Shown here one piece after another: positions 8,226-14,895 of a DNA stretch of 17,746 bases (positions are counted from its first letter, which is position 1; every line of letters starts with the position of its first letter). This DNA is from Bacteroidales bacterium (GTDB lineage: Bacteria > Bacteroidota > Bacteroidia > Bacteroidales > UBA932). The stretch is taken from the NCBI GenBank assembly GCA_017538685.1, contig JAFYIK010000163.1:1-17746 (forward strand). The letters are read 5' to 3'. Under the pieces are notes generated by a model, which saw only the letters and a program-made list of their open reading frames with translations, had not been told where the DNA came from and did no database searches. The position numbers and the translations under genes were made by a program.

Positions 8226-9097
8226 AAAAAATTCTTTTCAGGGGCGCAGGTCCCGCTTTGGTCACGCCATTCAAGAGTGACGGCACAGTCGACTACGAAG
8301 CCTATGTGAGCCTCGTGCGGCGTCAGGTCGCAGGCGGCGCGGATTTCCTCGTGGCATTGGCCACATCGGCCGAAGCGCCCGTGCTGAGCGCGGAGGAGAA
8401 GCTCAGGCTTCTCGCCCTGACGCGCGAAAACGCGGGCGGGCTGCCGATAATCGTAGGCGCAGGATCGAATTCCGTTCCCGGCACGAAGGCCAATATGGAG
8501 CTCCTGAAGGATGCGGATGCGTGGCTGATAGTGGTCCCGTTCTACAACAAGCCCACCCAGGAAGGAATGTACCTTTACTATAAGGAGATTTGCTCCCTGA
8601 CGGACAAACCGGTTATTATTTATAATGTGCCTGGCAGGACTGGAGCGAATATGCTTCCTGAAACAGCACTCAGGCTCGCCCGCGAAGTACCCGGAATAGC
8701 CGGCACCAAGGAAGCGTCCGGCAAGTTCGAGCAGATAAAAGCTATCATCGACGGCGCGCCGGAAGGCTTTGCCGTGCTGAGCGGCGACGACGATATGACT
8801 TACGATATAATCGCCGCGGGAGGTCACGGAGTAGTGTCCGTGGCCCAGAACGTTCTCCCAGAACCTGTCGCGGAAATGACACACCTTGCTCTTGAAGGCA
8901 AGCTGACCGAAGCCGCCGCGTTGAACGTCAGGCTTCAGCCACTTTTCAAAGGATGTTTCGTGGAGTCCAATCCTATTCCCGCCAAGGCGGCTCTCGCCCA
9001 GATGGGCCTCTGCACGAAGACTATGCGTCTTCCGCTTACCTCAGCCACCGAAGCGACCGAATGCACCATCAAAGAAATCCTCAGCCAATGGAAATAA
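8222..9097 (+). CDS. dapA: 4-hydroxy-tetrahydrodipicolinate synthase
   Basis: TIM-barrel class I aldolase condensing pyruvate with aspartate semialdehyde, the committed step to diaminopimelate. The Schiff-base lysine is K163 in GTKEAS, with Y134 and R139 in IYNVPGRTG and Y108 in PFYNKP. The loop that is GTTGES in E. coli reads ATSAEA here (residues 47-52): the catalytic Thr is kept (T48) while the neighbouring residues differ. Length 291 is typical. It begins in an ATGA overlap with dapB and runs 10 bases into dapD. Lysine feedback sensitivity cannot be judged from the sequence. Confidence 0.95.
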   Translation: MKKILFRGAGPALVTPFKSDGTVDYEAYVSLVRRQVAGGADFLVALATSAEAPVLSAEEKLRLLALTRENAGGLPIIVGAGSNSVPGTKANMELLKDADAWLIVVPFYNKPTQEGMYLYYKEICSLTDKPVIIYNVPGRTGANMLPETALRLAREVPGIAGTKEASGKFEQIKAIIDGAPEGFAVLSGDDDMTYDIIAAGGHGVVSVAQNVLPEPVAEMTHLALEGKLTEAAALNVRLQPLFKGCFVESNPIPAKAALAQMGLCTKTMRLPLTSATEATECTIKEILSQWK

Positions 9098-9861
9098 CGT
9101 TAGAAAAGTTCTCGCAGACTCTTGACCGGCTCGAAAAGGGCGAAGTCAGGGTCGCCGAAAAAGTGGACGGCAAGTGGGTCGTCAACAAATGGGTCAAGGA
9201 AGTCATCCTCGCCGGCTTCAAACTCGGCGCGGTGACCGATATGAGCCAGGGGCAGTTCAGTTTCTTCGACAAGGAGACCTTCCCGGTGCGTCAGTTCACG
9301 GCGGCCGACGGCGTGCGCATCGTGCCCGGCGGCAGCAGCATCAGGCGCGGAGCGTATCTCGCTCCGGGCGCAATCGTGATGCCGCCCGCCTACGTCAACG
9401 CCGGAGCTTATGTGGGCGAAGGGACGATGGTGGACTCGCACGTGACGATAGGCAGCTGCGCCCAGGTCGGCCGCCACATCCACATCTCCGCCTCAACTCA
9501 GATCGGAGGAGTGCTCGAGCCCGCAGGAGCTATGCCGACCATCATCGAGGACAATGCCTTCATCGGCGGCAACTGCGGAATCTATGAGGGAACCATCGTG
9601 CAGGAATATGCGGTGATTGGTTCGGGCGTTATCATCACCTCCGCCACCCCGCTGTTCGACAGCACCACCGGAGAGTTCGTGCCCCGCAATGAGGACGGTC
9701 GAGTGGTCGTTCCGCGCGGAGCCGTGGTCGTGAGCGGATCGCGCCCTATGAAGAAGGGCCCCGGAGCGGAACTTGGAGTGTCGCTCTACTGCCCCGTCAT
9801 CGTGAAGTACCGCGACGAAAAAACCGACGGATCAGTAAGGCTTGAGGACGTATTAAGATAA
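9088..9861 (+). CDS. dapD: Tetrahydrodipicolinate N-succinyltransferase
   Basis: Transfers succinyl from succinyl-CoA to tetrahydrodipicolinate, the step that defines the succinylase branch. The N-terminus matches the DapD family (GEVRVAEKVDGKWVVNKWVK). From about residue 85 to 215 it is a left-handed beta-helix of hexapeptide repeats, with EGTMVD (111-116), IGSCAQVG (121-128) and IGGVLEP (139-145). SGSRPMKKG and SLYCPVIVK close the protein as in known DapD. The frame is open further upstream within dapA, but the ATG at 9088, ten bases before the dapA stop, gives the family's N-terminus at 257 residues, so it is preferred. Confidence 0.95.
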   Translation: MEITLEKFSQTLDRLEKGEVRVAEKVDGKWVVNKWVKEVILAGFKLGAVTDMSQGQFSFFDKETFPVRQFTAADGVRIVPGGSSIRRGAYLAPGAIVMPPAYVNAGAYVGEGTMVDSHVTIGSCAQVGRHIHISASTQIGGVLEPAGAMPTIIEDNAFIGGNCGIYEGTIVQEYAVIGSGVIITSATPLFDSTTGEFVPRNEDGRVVVPRGAVVVSGSRPMKKGPGAELGVSLYCPVIVKYRDEKTDGSVRLEDVLR

Positions 9862-9866
9862 TTTTG

Positions 9867-11006
9867 ATGGACTATAAAAAATTCTTTTCGGCCGACACGG
9901 AGTCGTTTATGCGCTCGCCGGTGAGGGAGATTTTCCGCAAGGTGGATCTTTCGCAGATCTATTCCTTCGCCGGAGGCTACCCTTCCGCCGAGACTTTCCC
10001 GCTGGAAACAATCGAACGGCTTTCGGCTGAGGTTCTGCATAAGTACGGTGCGAAAGCGCTGCAGTACGGCGCCACCCAGGGCGTGCCGGAGCTGCGCGAG
10101 GCCATCTCGAAGCGCTACGGCGTGCCTGTGGAGAACATCCAGATCACAACCTCTTCGCAGCAGGGCATCGATGTGTGCACCCGCGTCCTGGTGGACCCGG
10201 GCGACGTGGTGCTCACCACTAACCCCACCTATCTGGGAGCTCTCCAGTCGTTCAAGAGCTACCGTGCGGAGGTAGTCGGCTTTGAGGATGAGTGGCAGAT
10301 CGCCGACCTCGTGGCCGCAGGCCGCCGGATCAAGTTCTTCTACGTCATTCCGGACTTCCAGAACCCGAGCGGGGAGACGCTCACGCTGGCGCAGCGGGCG
10401 GAGCTGGTCGAGCTCGCACGCAAGTACGACTTCCTCATCGTGGAAGACAGTCCCTACCGCGAGTTGCGCTACGAAGGCAGCCCGGTGCCGACCATCTACT
10501 CGCTCGCGCCGGAACGCACGCTGCATCTGGGCAGTTTTTCGAAGATTATGGCCCCGGGCTTCAGGCTCGGATGGGTGATAGGCGCGCCGGAGCTGCTGGA
10601 CCAGATTTACGTGTGCAAGCAGTCGCTCGACCTGTGTCCGCCGATTATGGACCAGTATCTGGCGGCTGAGTTTATGGAGAGCGGCGAACTGGACAAGAAT
10701 CTCGCCCATACGATCGAGCTTTATCGCGAGAAGCGCGACTATATGCTTTATCTGCTGGAAAAGTATATGCCCGTTTGGGTCAGCTGGACTCACCCTGAAG
10801 GCGGACTTTTCCTGTTCCTGACCCTGCCGGAGTGCTATGACACCGTCGCGCTATATGATCGGGCGCTGTCTGCGGGAGTCGCATATGTGGCGGGCTCGTT
10901 CTTCTATGTGGACGGCTCACACAAGAATACTATGAGGCTGAATTTCTCGTTCCTGGAGACTGATCGTATGCGCCTCGGGATTAAATTACTCGCTATGATG
11001 TTATGA
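9867..11006 (+). CDS. Fold-type I PLP aminotransferase, probable succinyl-diaminopimelate aminotransferase (DapC role)
   Basis: PLP enzyme of 379 residues resembling the LysN/2-aminoadipate aminotransferase and MocR-domain group. The PLP lysine is K226 in GSFSKIMAPGFRLGW. Other fold-type I marks are QYGATQGVPELREAI near residue 66, the aromatic contact in NPTYLGAL, the Asn in DFQNPSGETL, and the Asp in IVEDSPYREL. The E. coli N-succinyl-diaminopimelate aminotransferase activity comes from ArgD-type enzymes; this protein is a different subgroup. Its role is inferred from position: it lies between dapD (gap 5) and dapF (ATGA overlap) and supplies the only succinylase step otherwise missing between DapD and DapE. 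The ATG at 9867 is preferred over a TTG one codon upstream. Confidence 0.8.
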   Translation: MDYKKFFSADTESFMRSPVREIFRKVDLSQIYSFAGGYPSAETFPLETIERLSAEVLHKYGAKALQYGATQGVPELREAISKRYGVPVENIQITTSSQQGIDVCTRVLVDPGDVVLTTNPTYLGALQSFKSYRAEVVGFEDEWQIADLVAAGRRIKFFYVIPDFQNPSGETLTLAQRAELVELARKYDFLIVEDSPYRELRYEGSPVPTIYSLAPERTLHLGSFSKIMAPGFRLGWVIGAPELLDQIYVCKQSLDLCPPIMDQYLAAEFMESGELDKNLAHTIELYREKRDYMLYLLEKYMPVWVSWTHPEGGLFLFLTLPECYDTVALYDRALSAGVAYVAGSFFYVDGSHKNTMRLNFSFLETDRMRLGIKLLAMML

Positions 11007-11824
11007 CACACTATCTGTACTCAGGAGCCGGAAACACTTTCGTTGTTCTGGACGGCCGCGAAGTCACCGGGGAAGTTGATATTATCGGCCTTTGCGCGAA
11101 ATATCACACGGACGGTCTGATGATACTGCATCGGTCGAAGGAATGGGACTTCGAAATGGAGTTCTTCAACCCCGACGGCACGGGCGGAATGATGTGCGGG
11201 AACGGCGGGCGCTGCATAGTAGCCTTCGCCGATTACCTCGGCATCAAGCCCGCCGACGGAAAAGTGTATCATTTCATAGCCGGCGACGGGCCGCATACTG
11301 GAGAAATACTGTCTTCTTCTGTCATTCCCGACCTGATCGGGAATCTTAAAACCATCCGCATCCGGATGATAGACGTGAACGAGTTCCGCCGCGAACTGGA
11401 CGGCTGGTTCGTGAACACCGGCACACGGCATTTCGTGAAGTTTGTTCCCGAGGTGGAGGGGCTGGATATGGACGCGGAGGGCAAGCGCTACCGTTGGGAT
11501 CCCGTTTTCGCCCCGGTCGGCGCCAACGCCAATTTCGTGAAGGTGGAGCCGGAGCGACTGGTTGTGCGCACGTTCGAGAAAGGGGTGGAGGGTGAGACGC
11601 TCGCTTGTGGTACAGGAATTACCGCCTCCGCCGTGGCCGCATATCTGTCCGGCACGTCCGGCACAGAAGCCGACGGGCGCGTACTATATAATATCCGCGC
11701 ACGCGAAGATGATTTGAAGGTGGAGTTCCGCCCCGTGGTGGAGAATGGAAGCCTGACGGGCTTTACAGACGTCTACCTTACCGGCCCTGCCAATTGTTGG
11801 GGTTGCGAACAGTCTGATTGTTAG
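11003..11824 (+). CDS. dapF: Diaminopimelate epimerase, with in-frame palindromic insertion
   Basis: Cofactor-independent racemase converting LL- to meso-diaminopimelate with two cysteines as acid/base pair. C65 in MMCGNGGRC and C202 in TLACGTGITASA are both present, as is the N-terminal GAGNTFVVLD motif. Length 273 is typical. Residues 104-116 (SSS then VIPDLIGNLK) are encoded by a palindromic repeat (bases 11321-11345) and sit between GDGPHTGEIL and TIRIRM, a turn between strands, so the fold is probably tolerant. The last residues after VYLTGPA are Cys-rich (NCWGCEQSDC), and this 3' end overlaps the minus-strand small gene by 47 bases. It ends the diaminopimelate gene run; no T-rich terminator is evident after it. 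Confidence 0.94.
   Translation: MTHYLYSGAGNTFVVLDGREVTGEVDIIGLCAKYHTDGLMILHRSKEWDFEMEFFNPDGTGGMMCGNGGRCIVAFADYLGIKPADGKVYHFIAGDGPHTGEILSSSVIPDLIGNLKTIRIRMIDVNEFRRELDGWFVNTGTRHFVKFVPEVEGLDMDAEGKRYRWDPVFAPVGANANFVKVEPERLVVRTFEKGVEGETLACGTGITASAVAAYLSGTSGTEADGRVLYNIRAREDDLKVEFRPVVENGSLTGFTDVYLTGPANCWGCEQSDC
11324..11344. repeat. REP-like palindrome inside dapF
   Basis: Perfect inverted repeat with 8-base arms ATTCCCGA and TCGGGAAT around the 5-base loop CCTGA, in a wider motif that begins GTCATTCCCGACC. In the dapF frame it reads VIPDLIGN. From memory, this peptide and its other-frame versions recur in predicted proteins of several phyla because a mobile palindromic repeat is translated; this is recall, not a search result. 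Confidence 0.75.
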
Positions 11825-12026
11825 GATTCATAATGGGCTGATTCGGCCCTGTCAGCTGCCTGATATAACCTTCCTGGGTATCGCTTGTTGTGATATCGCC
11901 GCGTCCGGAGCCAAACCACCGGTCGCGAGGCACCGCAGTGAAATACGCTACGGCCGTGAAAACTACTGCTATCCAGAATAGGACTGTCCCTAACGATACG
12001 CCCCTCTTTAAGATCTTCTTAGGCAT
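11778..12026 (-). CDS. Hypothetical small single-pass membrane protein
   Basis: Unrecognised 82-residue protein on the opposite strand to all neighbours. It has a basic N-terminus (MPKKILKRG), one hydrophobic helix at about residues 11-31, and a polar tail rich in Asn, Pro and Gln that ends with two similar NPNN units (NPNNQTV, NPNNWQG). Support for a real gene: an unusually good Shine-Dalgarno AAGGAG five bases before the ATG, a TATCTTTG promoter-like box at 12046-12053 on the same strand, and its near-complete fit to the only intergenic gap in the region. Its last 47 bases are antisense to the end of dapF. A chance open frame cannot be excluded, and function is unknown. Confidence 0.6.
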   Translation of the reverse strand: MPKKILKRGVSLGTVLFWIAVVFTAVAYFTAVPRDRWFGSGRGDITTSDTQEGYIRQLTGPNQPIMNPNNQTVRNPNNWQGR

Positions 12027-12045
12027 AACTACTCCTTAACAGGGC

Positions 12046-12053
12046 CAAAGATA
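12046..12053 (-). promoter_or_regulatory. Bacteroidota-type -7 box for the small minus-strand gene
   Basis: Minus-strand TATCTTTG matches the TAnnTTTG -7 consensus of the primary sigma factor in Bacteroidota and lies about 20 bases before the ATG at 12026. No well-spaced TTTG -33 element is visible, so it is a box match only. Confidence 0.5.
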
Positions 12054-12065
12054 GCAAAAAATTAC

Positions 12066-12073
12066 TAAATTTG
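12066..12073 (+). promoter_or_regulatory. Bacteroidota-type -7 box for aspS
   Basis: TAAATTTG matches TAnnTTTG, 30 bases before the aspS ATG in an AT-rich stretch (about 12051-12106) that stands out from the GC-rich coding DNA. A convincing -33 element is not seen. It is divergent from, and 12 bases from, the minus-strand box at 12046-12053. There is no Shine-Dalgarno in front of aspS, as is usual in this phylum. Confidence 0.55.
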
Positions 12074-12103
12074 AGGTTCAGACAAACAATAGTCGTTTAA
12101 TAT

Positions 12104-13870
12104 ATGTACAGAACCAACACTTGCGGCGAGTTAAGACTCTCCGACAAAGGTAAAACAGTTACCCTCGCGGGGTGGGTTCAGAAATCCCGCAAACTTGGAG
12201 GTATGACCTTCATCGACCTCCGCGACCGTTATGGAATCACACAGTTGGTAGTGGACGCCGGAGCAGCCCCGCAACTTGCAGAACTTGCCGAATCGCTCGG
12301 CCGTGAGTTCGTGATCCAGGTCACCGGCGAGGTGCTTGAGCGCCAGAGCAAGAACCCGAAGATTCCCACGGGAGAAATCGAGATTAAAGTCCAGTCTATC
12401 AACATATTAAACAAATCTGTTACTCCGCCTTTCACCATCGAGGAGAACAGCGACGGCGGAGAGGATCTGCGCGCGAAGTACCGTTATCTGGACCTTCGCC
12501 GTCCGCCGCTCCAGCGCGCCCTGGCTCTCCGCCATCGCCTCGCACAGGAGATAAGGACCTATCTGGACGGACAGGGCTTTATGGAGATCGAGACCCCGTA
12601 TCTCATCAAGTCCACCCCCGAAGGCGCACGCGATTTCGTTGTGCCTTCCCGTATGAACCCCGGCCAGTTCTACGCTCTCCCGCAGAGCCCCCAGACTTTC
12701 AAGCAGCTGCTGATGGTGGCGGGCTATGACCGCTACTTCCAGATTGTACGCTGCTTCCGCGATGAGGACCTCCGCGCCGATCGTCAGCCCGAGTTCACGC
12801 AGATCGACTGCGAGATGAGCTTCGTCGAGCAGGAGGATGTCCTGAACACCTTCGAGGGTATGATGCGCGCGATGTTCAAGAACGCAGTGGGCGTGGATAT
12901 TCCCAACCCGCTGCCGCGTATGAGCTGGTACGACGCTATGGACAATTACGGCTCGGACAAACCGGACATCCGCTTCGGAATGAAGATCCACGAAATAAGC
13001 GAACTCGTGAAAGGCTGCGGCTTTTCCGTGTTCGACAGCGCCGAATACGTGGGCGCCATCAATGTGGAGGGCTGCGCGGAGTACACCCGCAAGCAGCTGG
13101 ACGAACTCACCGAATGGGTTAAGCGCCCTCAGGTGGGGGCGAAGGGCCTGGTCTACATCAAGCTCAACCCGGACGGAACGGTCAAGTCCAGCGTGGATAA
13201 ATTCTACACCCCGGAGCAGCTGCAGAAAGTGGCCGACACCCTCGGCGCAAAGACGAACGACCTTATCCTCGTGCTCTGCGGTCCGAAGCGCAAGACCCAG
13301 ACCCAGCTCGGCGTGCTGCGTATCGAGATGGGGAGCCGTCTCGGCCTTCGCGATCCCCACGTCTTCGCTCCGCTGTGGATAGTTGACTTCCCTCTGCTCG
13401 AATGGAGCGAGGAAGACGGCCGCTTCTACGCTATGCACCATCCGTTCACGGCCCCGAAGCCCGAACACGAAAAGTGGTTCTATTCCGACAAGAAGGAGGA
13501 TCTCGAACGTGTGTGCGCAAACGCCTACGACTTCGTGCTTAACGGCTGCGAGCTCGGCGGCGGAAGCATCCGTATCCACAACGCGGATATGCAGAAACGT
13601 ATGTTCGAGGTGCTCGGCATAGGCCCGGAGGAAGCGGAATACAAGTTCGGCTTCATCATCAACGCCTTCAAATTCGGCGCTCCGCCCCACGGAGGACTGG
13701 CATTCGGCTTCGACCGTGTCTGCGCCCTCTTCGGCGGACAGGAGACTATCCGTGACTACATCGCGTTCCCGAAGAACAACCAGGGCCGCGACGTGATGAT
13801 AGATTCCCCGAGCCAGATCGACCAGGTGCAGATGGACGAGCTTTTCCTTGCCAGCACTGTGAAAGAATAA
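12104..13870 (+). CDS. aspS: Aspartyl-tRNA synthetase
   Basis: Class II aminoacyl-tRNA synthetase of the bacterial type, 588 residues, charging tRNA-Asp. Domain order: N-terminal OB fold (about 1-105, [20 protein letters not shown]), catalytic core with [18 protein letters not shown] (about 161-178), [10 protein letters not shown] (195-204) and motif 2 [20 protein letters not shown] (218-237), the bacterial GAD insertion (about 285-410), then [20 protein letters not shown] and motif 3 GLAFGFDRV near residue 532. The start follows the AT-rich promoter interval. The stop shares one base with the murB start (TAATG), so it heads the second gene run. Whether it is Asp-specific or also makes Asp-tRNA-Asn cannot be decided here. 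Confidence 0.97.
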   Translation: MYRTNTCGELRLSDKGKTVTLAGWVQKSRKLGGMTFIDLRDRYGITQLVVDAGAAPQLAELAESLGREFVIQVTGEVLERQSKNPKIPTGEIEIKVQSINILNKSVTPPFTIEENSDGGEDLRAKYRYLDLRRPPLQRALALRHRLAQEIRTYLDGQGFMEIETPYLIKSTPEGARDFVVPSRMNPGQFYALPQSPQTFKQLLMVAGYDRYFQIVRCFRDEDLRADRQPEFTQIDCEMSFVEQEDVLNTFEGMMRAMFKNAVGVDIPNPLPRMSWYDAMDNYGSDKPDIRFGMKIHEISELVKGCGFSVFDSAEYVGAINVEGCAEYTRKQLDELTEWVKRPQVGAKGLVYIKLNPDGTVKSSVDKFYTPEQLQKVADTLGAKTNDLILVLCGPKRKTQTQLGVLRIEMGSRLGLRDPHVFAPLWIVDFPLLEWSEEDGRFYAMHHPFTAPKPEHEKWFYSDKKEDLERVCANAYDFVLNGCELGGGSIRIHNADMQKRMFEVLGIGPEEAEYKFGFIINAFKFGAPPHGGLAFGFDRVCALFGGQETIRDYIAFPKNNQGRDVMIDSPSQIDQVQMDELFLASTVKE

Positions 13871-14883
13871 TGATAAGAAGGTCCGACAACCACGATCTCA
13901 GCGCGCAGAACACTTTCCGTATGAAGGTGTCCTGCGCCTGCTATATCGAGTACGACACCATCGAAGACCTCAAATCGCTGGATTTCGATTCCCTGCCGAA
14001 GCCGATTATGAGCATAGGCGAGGGATCGAACTTGCTTTTCACCAAAGATTTCGAGGGCACCGTCCTTCGCTCCTGCATCGATTACATCAAGTACTTCGAC
14101 GCCGGCGCGGACAGGGTGCCGCTCGCAGTAGGCTCCGGCGTGAGATGGGACGACCTGGTGGCGAAGACCTGCGCGGACGGGATGTGGGGGATGGAGAATC
14201 TATCCCTTATCCCCGGCACTGTGGGAGCGGCGGCGGTGCAGAACATCGGCGCCTACGGAGTGGAGGCCAAGGACATAATCGCCGGCGTCACCTGCTTCGA
14301 CCTTCAGACCCGCGACAAAACGGCCTTCAAGGTCCACGAACTGCGCTACGGCTACCGCGACTCCCTCTTCAAGGACCCGGAGTTCAAGGGACGCTACATT
14401 ATCACCGGCGTGCTGTTTTCGCTCAGCCGCGTGCCCGCCCCGAAGATAGAATACGGCGCGCTGAAGAAGATTTTCGACGGACGTCAGCCCGCCTCGCCGC
14501 TTGAGGTGCGCGAAGAAATTATCCGTATACGCCGCGATAAGCTCCCGGATCCGGAAGAGATCGGCAGCGCCGGCAGTTTCTTCAAGAATCCGGTCGTGAG
14601 CGCGGCGCAGTTCGCGCAGATCGCAGCCGGCTACGACACCGTCCCGCACTTCCTGCTCGAAGGCGGGTTCGTGAAGGTGCCCGCGGCGTGGATGATCGAG
14701 CAGTGCGGGTTCAAGGGCGTCCGGCGTGGAGGCGCAGCCGTCTATGAGAAGCAGCCGCTCGTGATCGTGAACGCCAGCGGCGAGGCGAGCCCGGAAGAGA
14801 TCGTTGCGCTGGAGCAGGAGGTTATCGATGCCGTCCGCGCCAAGTTCGGCGTCCAGCTGCACCCCGAAGTAGAACACATCTAA
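13870..14883 (+). CDS. murB: UDP-N-acetylenolpyruvoylglucosamine reductase
   Basis: FAD and NADPH dependent enzyme making UDP-MurNAc, the second committed step of peptidoglycan synthesis. Type I MurB of 337 residues: FAD-binding GEGSNLLF (50-57), LSLIPGTVGAAAVQNIGAYG (111-130), R163 in RYGYRDS, the proton donor S236 in GSAGSFFKNP, and E333 in LHPEVEHI, which match the E. coli R159, S229 and E325 triad. The N-terminus SAQNTFRMKV is the usual type I beginning. Translation start overlaps the aspS stop by one base, and murA follows after 12 bases. Confidence 0.96.
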   Translation: MIRRSDNHDLSAQNTFRMKVSCACYIEYDTIEDLKSLDFDSLPKPIMSIGEGSNLLFTKDFEGTVLRSCIDYIKYFDAGADRVPLAVGSGVRWDDLVAKTCADGMWGMENLSLIPGTVGAAAVQNIGAYGVEAKDIIAGVTCFDLQTRDKTAFKVHELRYGYRDSLFKDPEFKGRYIITGVLFSLSRVPAPKIEYGALKKIFDGRQPASPLEVREEIIRIRRDKLPDPEEIGSAGSFFKNPVVSAAQFAQIAAGYDTVPHFLLEGGFVKVPAAWMIEQCGFKGVRRGGAAVYEKQPLVIVNASGEASPEEIVALEQEVIDAVRAKFGVQLHPEVEHI

Positions 14884-14895
14884 CCACAAGCTATA

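Noticed and set aside
8953..9087. An upstream in-frame start that would extend DapD by 45 residues into dapA
   Set aside because: The extra residues are not DapD-like and come from dapA coding sequence in another frame; the ATG at 9088 gives the family N-terminus.
9864..9866. TTG one codon before the aminotransferase ATG as a possible start
   Set aside because: ATG at 9867 is adjacent and the other genes here start with ATG.
11835..11849. GGGC/GCCC inverted repeat just after dapF as a terminator
   Set aside because: Only four base pairs with a long loop and no T run; it also lies within the minus-strand small gene.
12407..13690. A 427-residue minus-strand open frame opposite aspS
   Set aside because: Antisense shadow of a fully conserved AspRS; the translation resembles no family and no promoter or ribosome site supports it.
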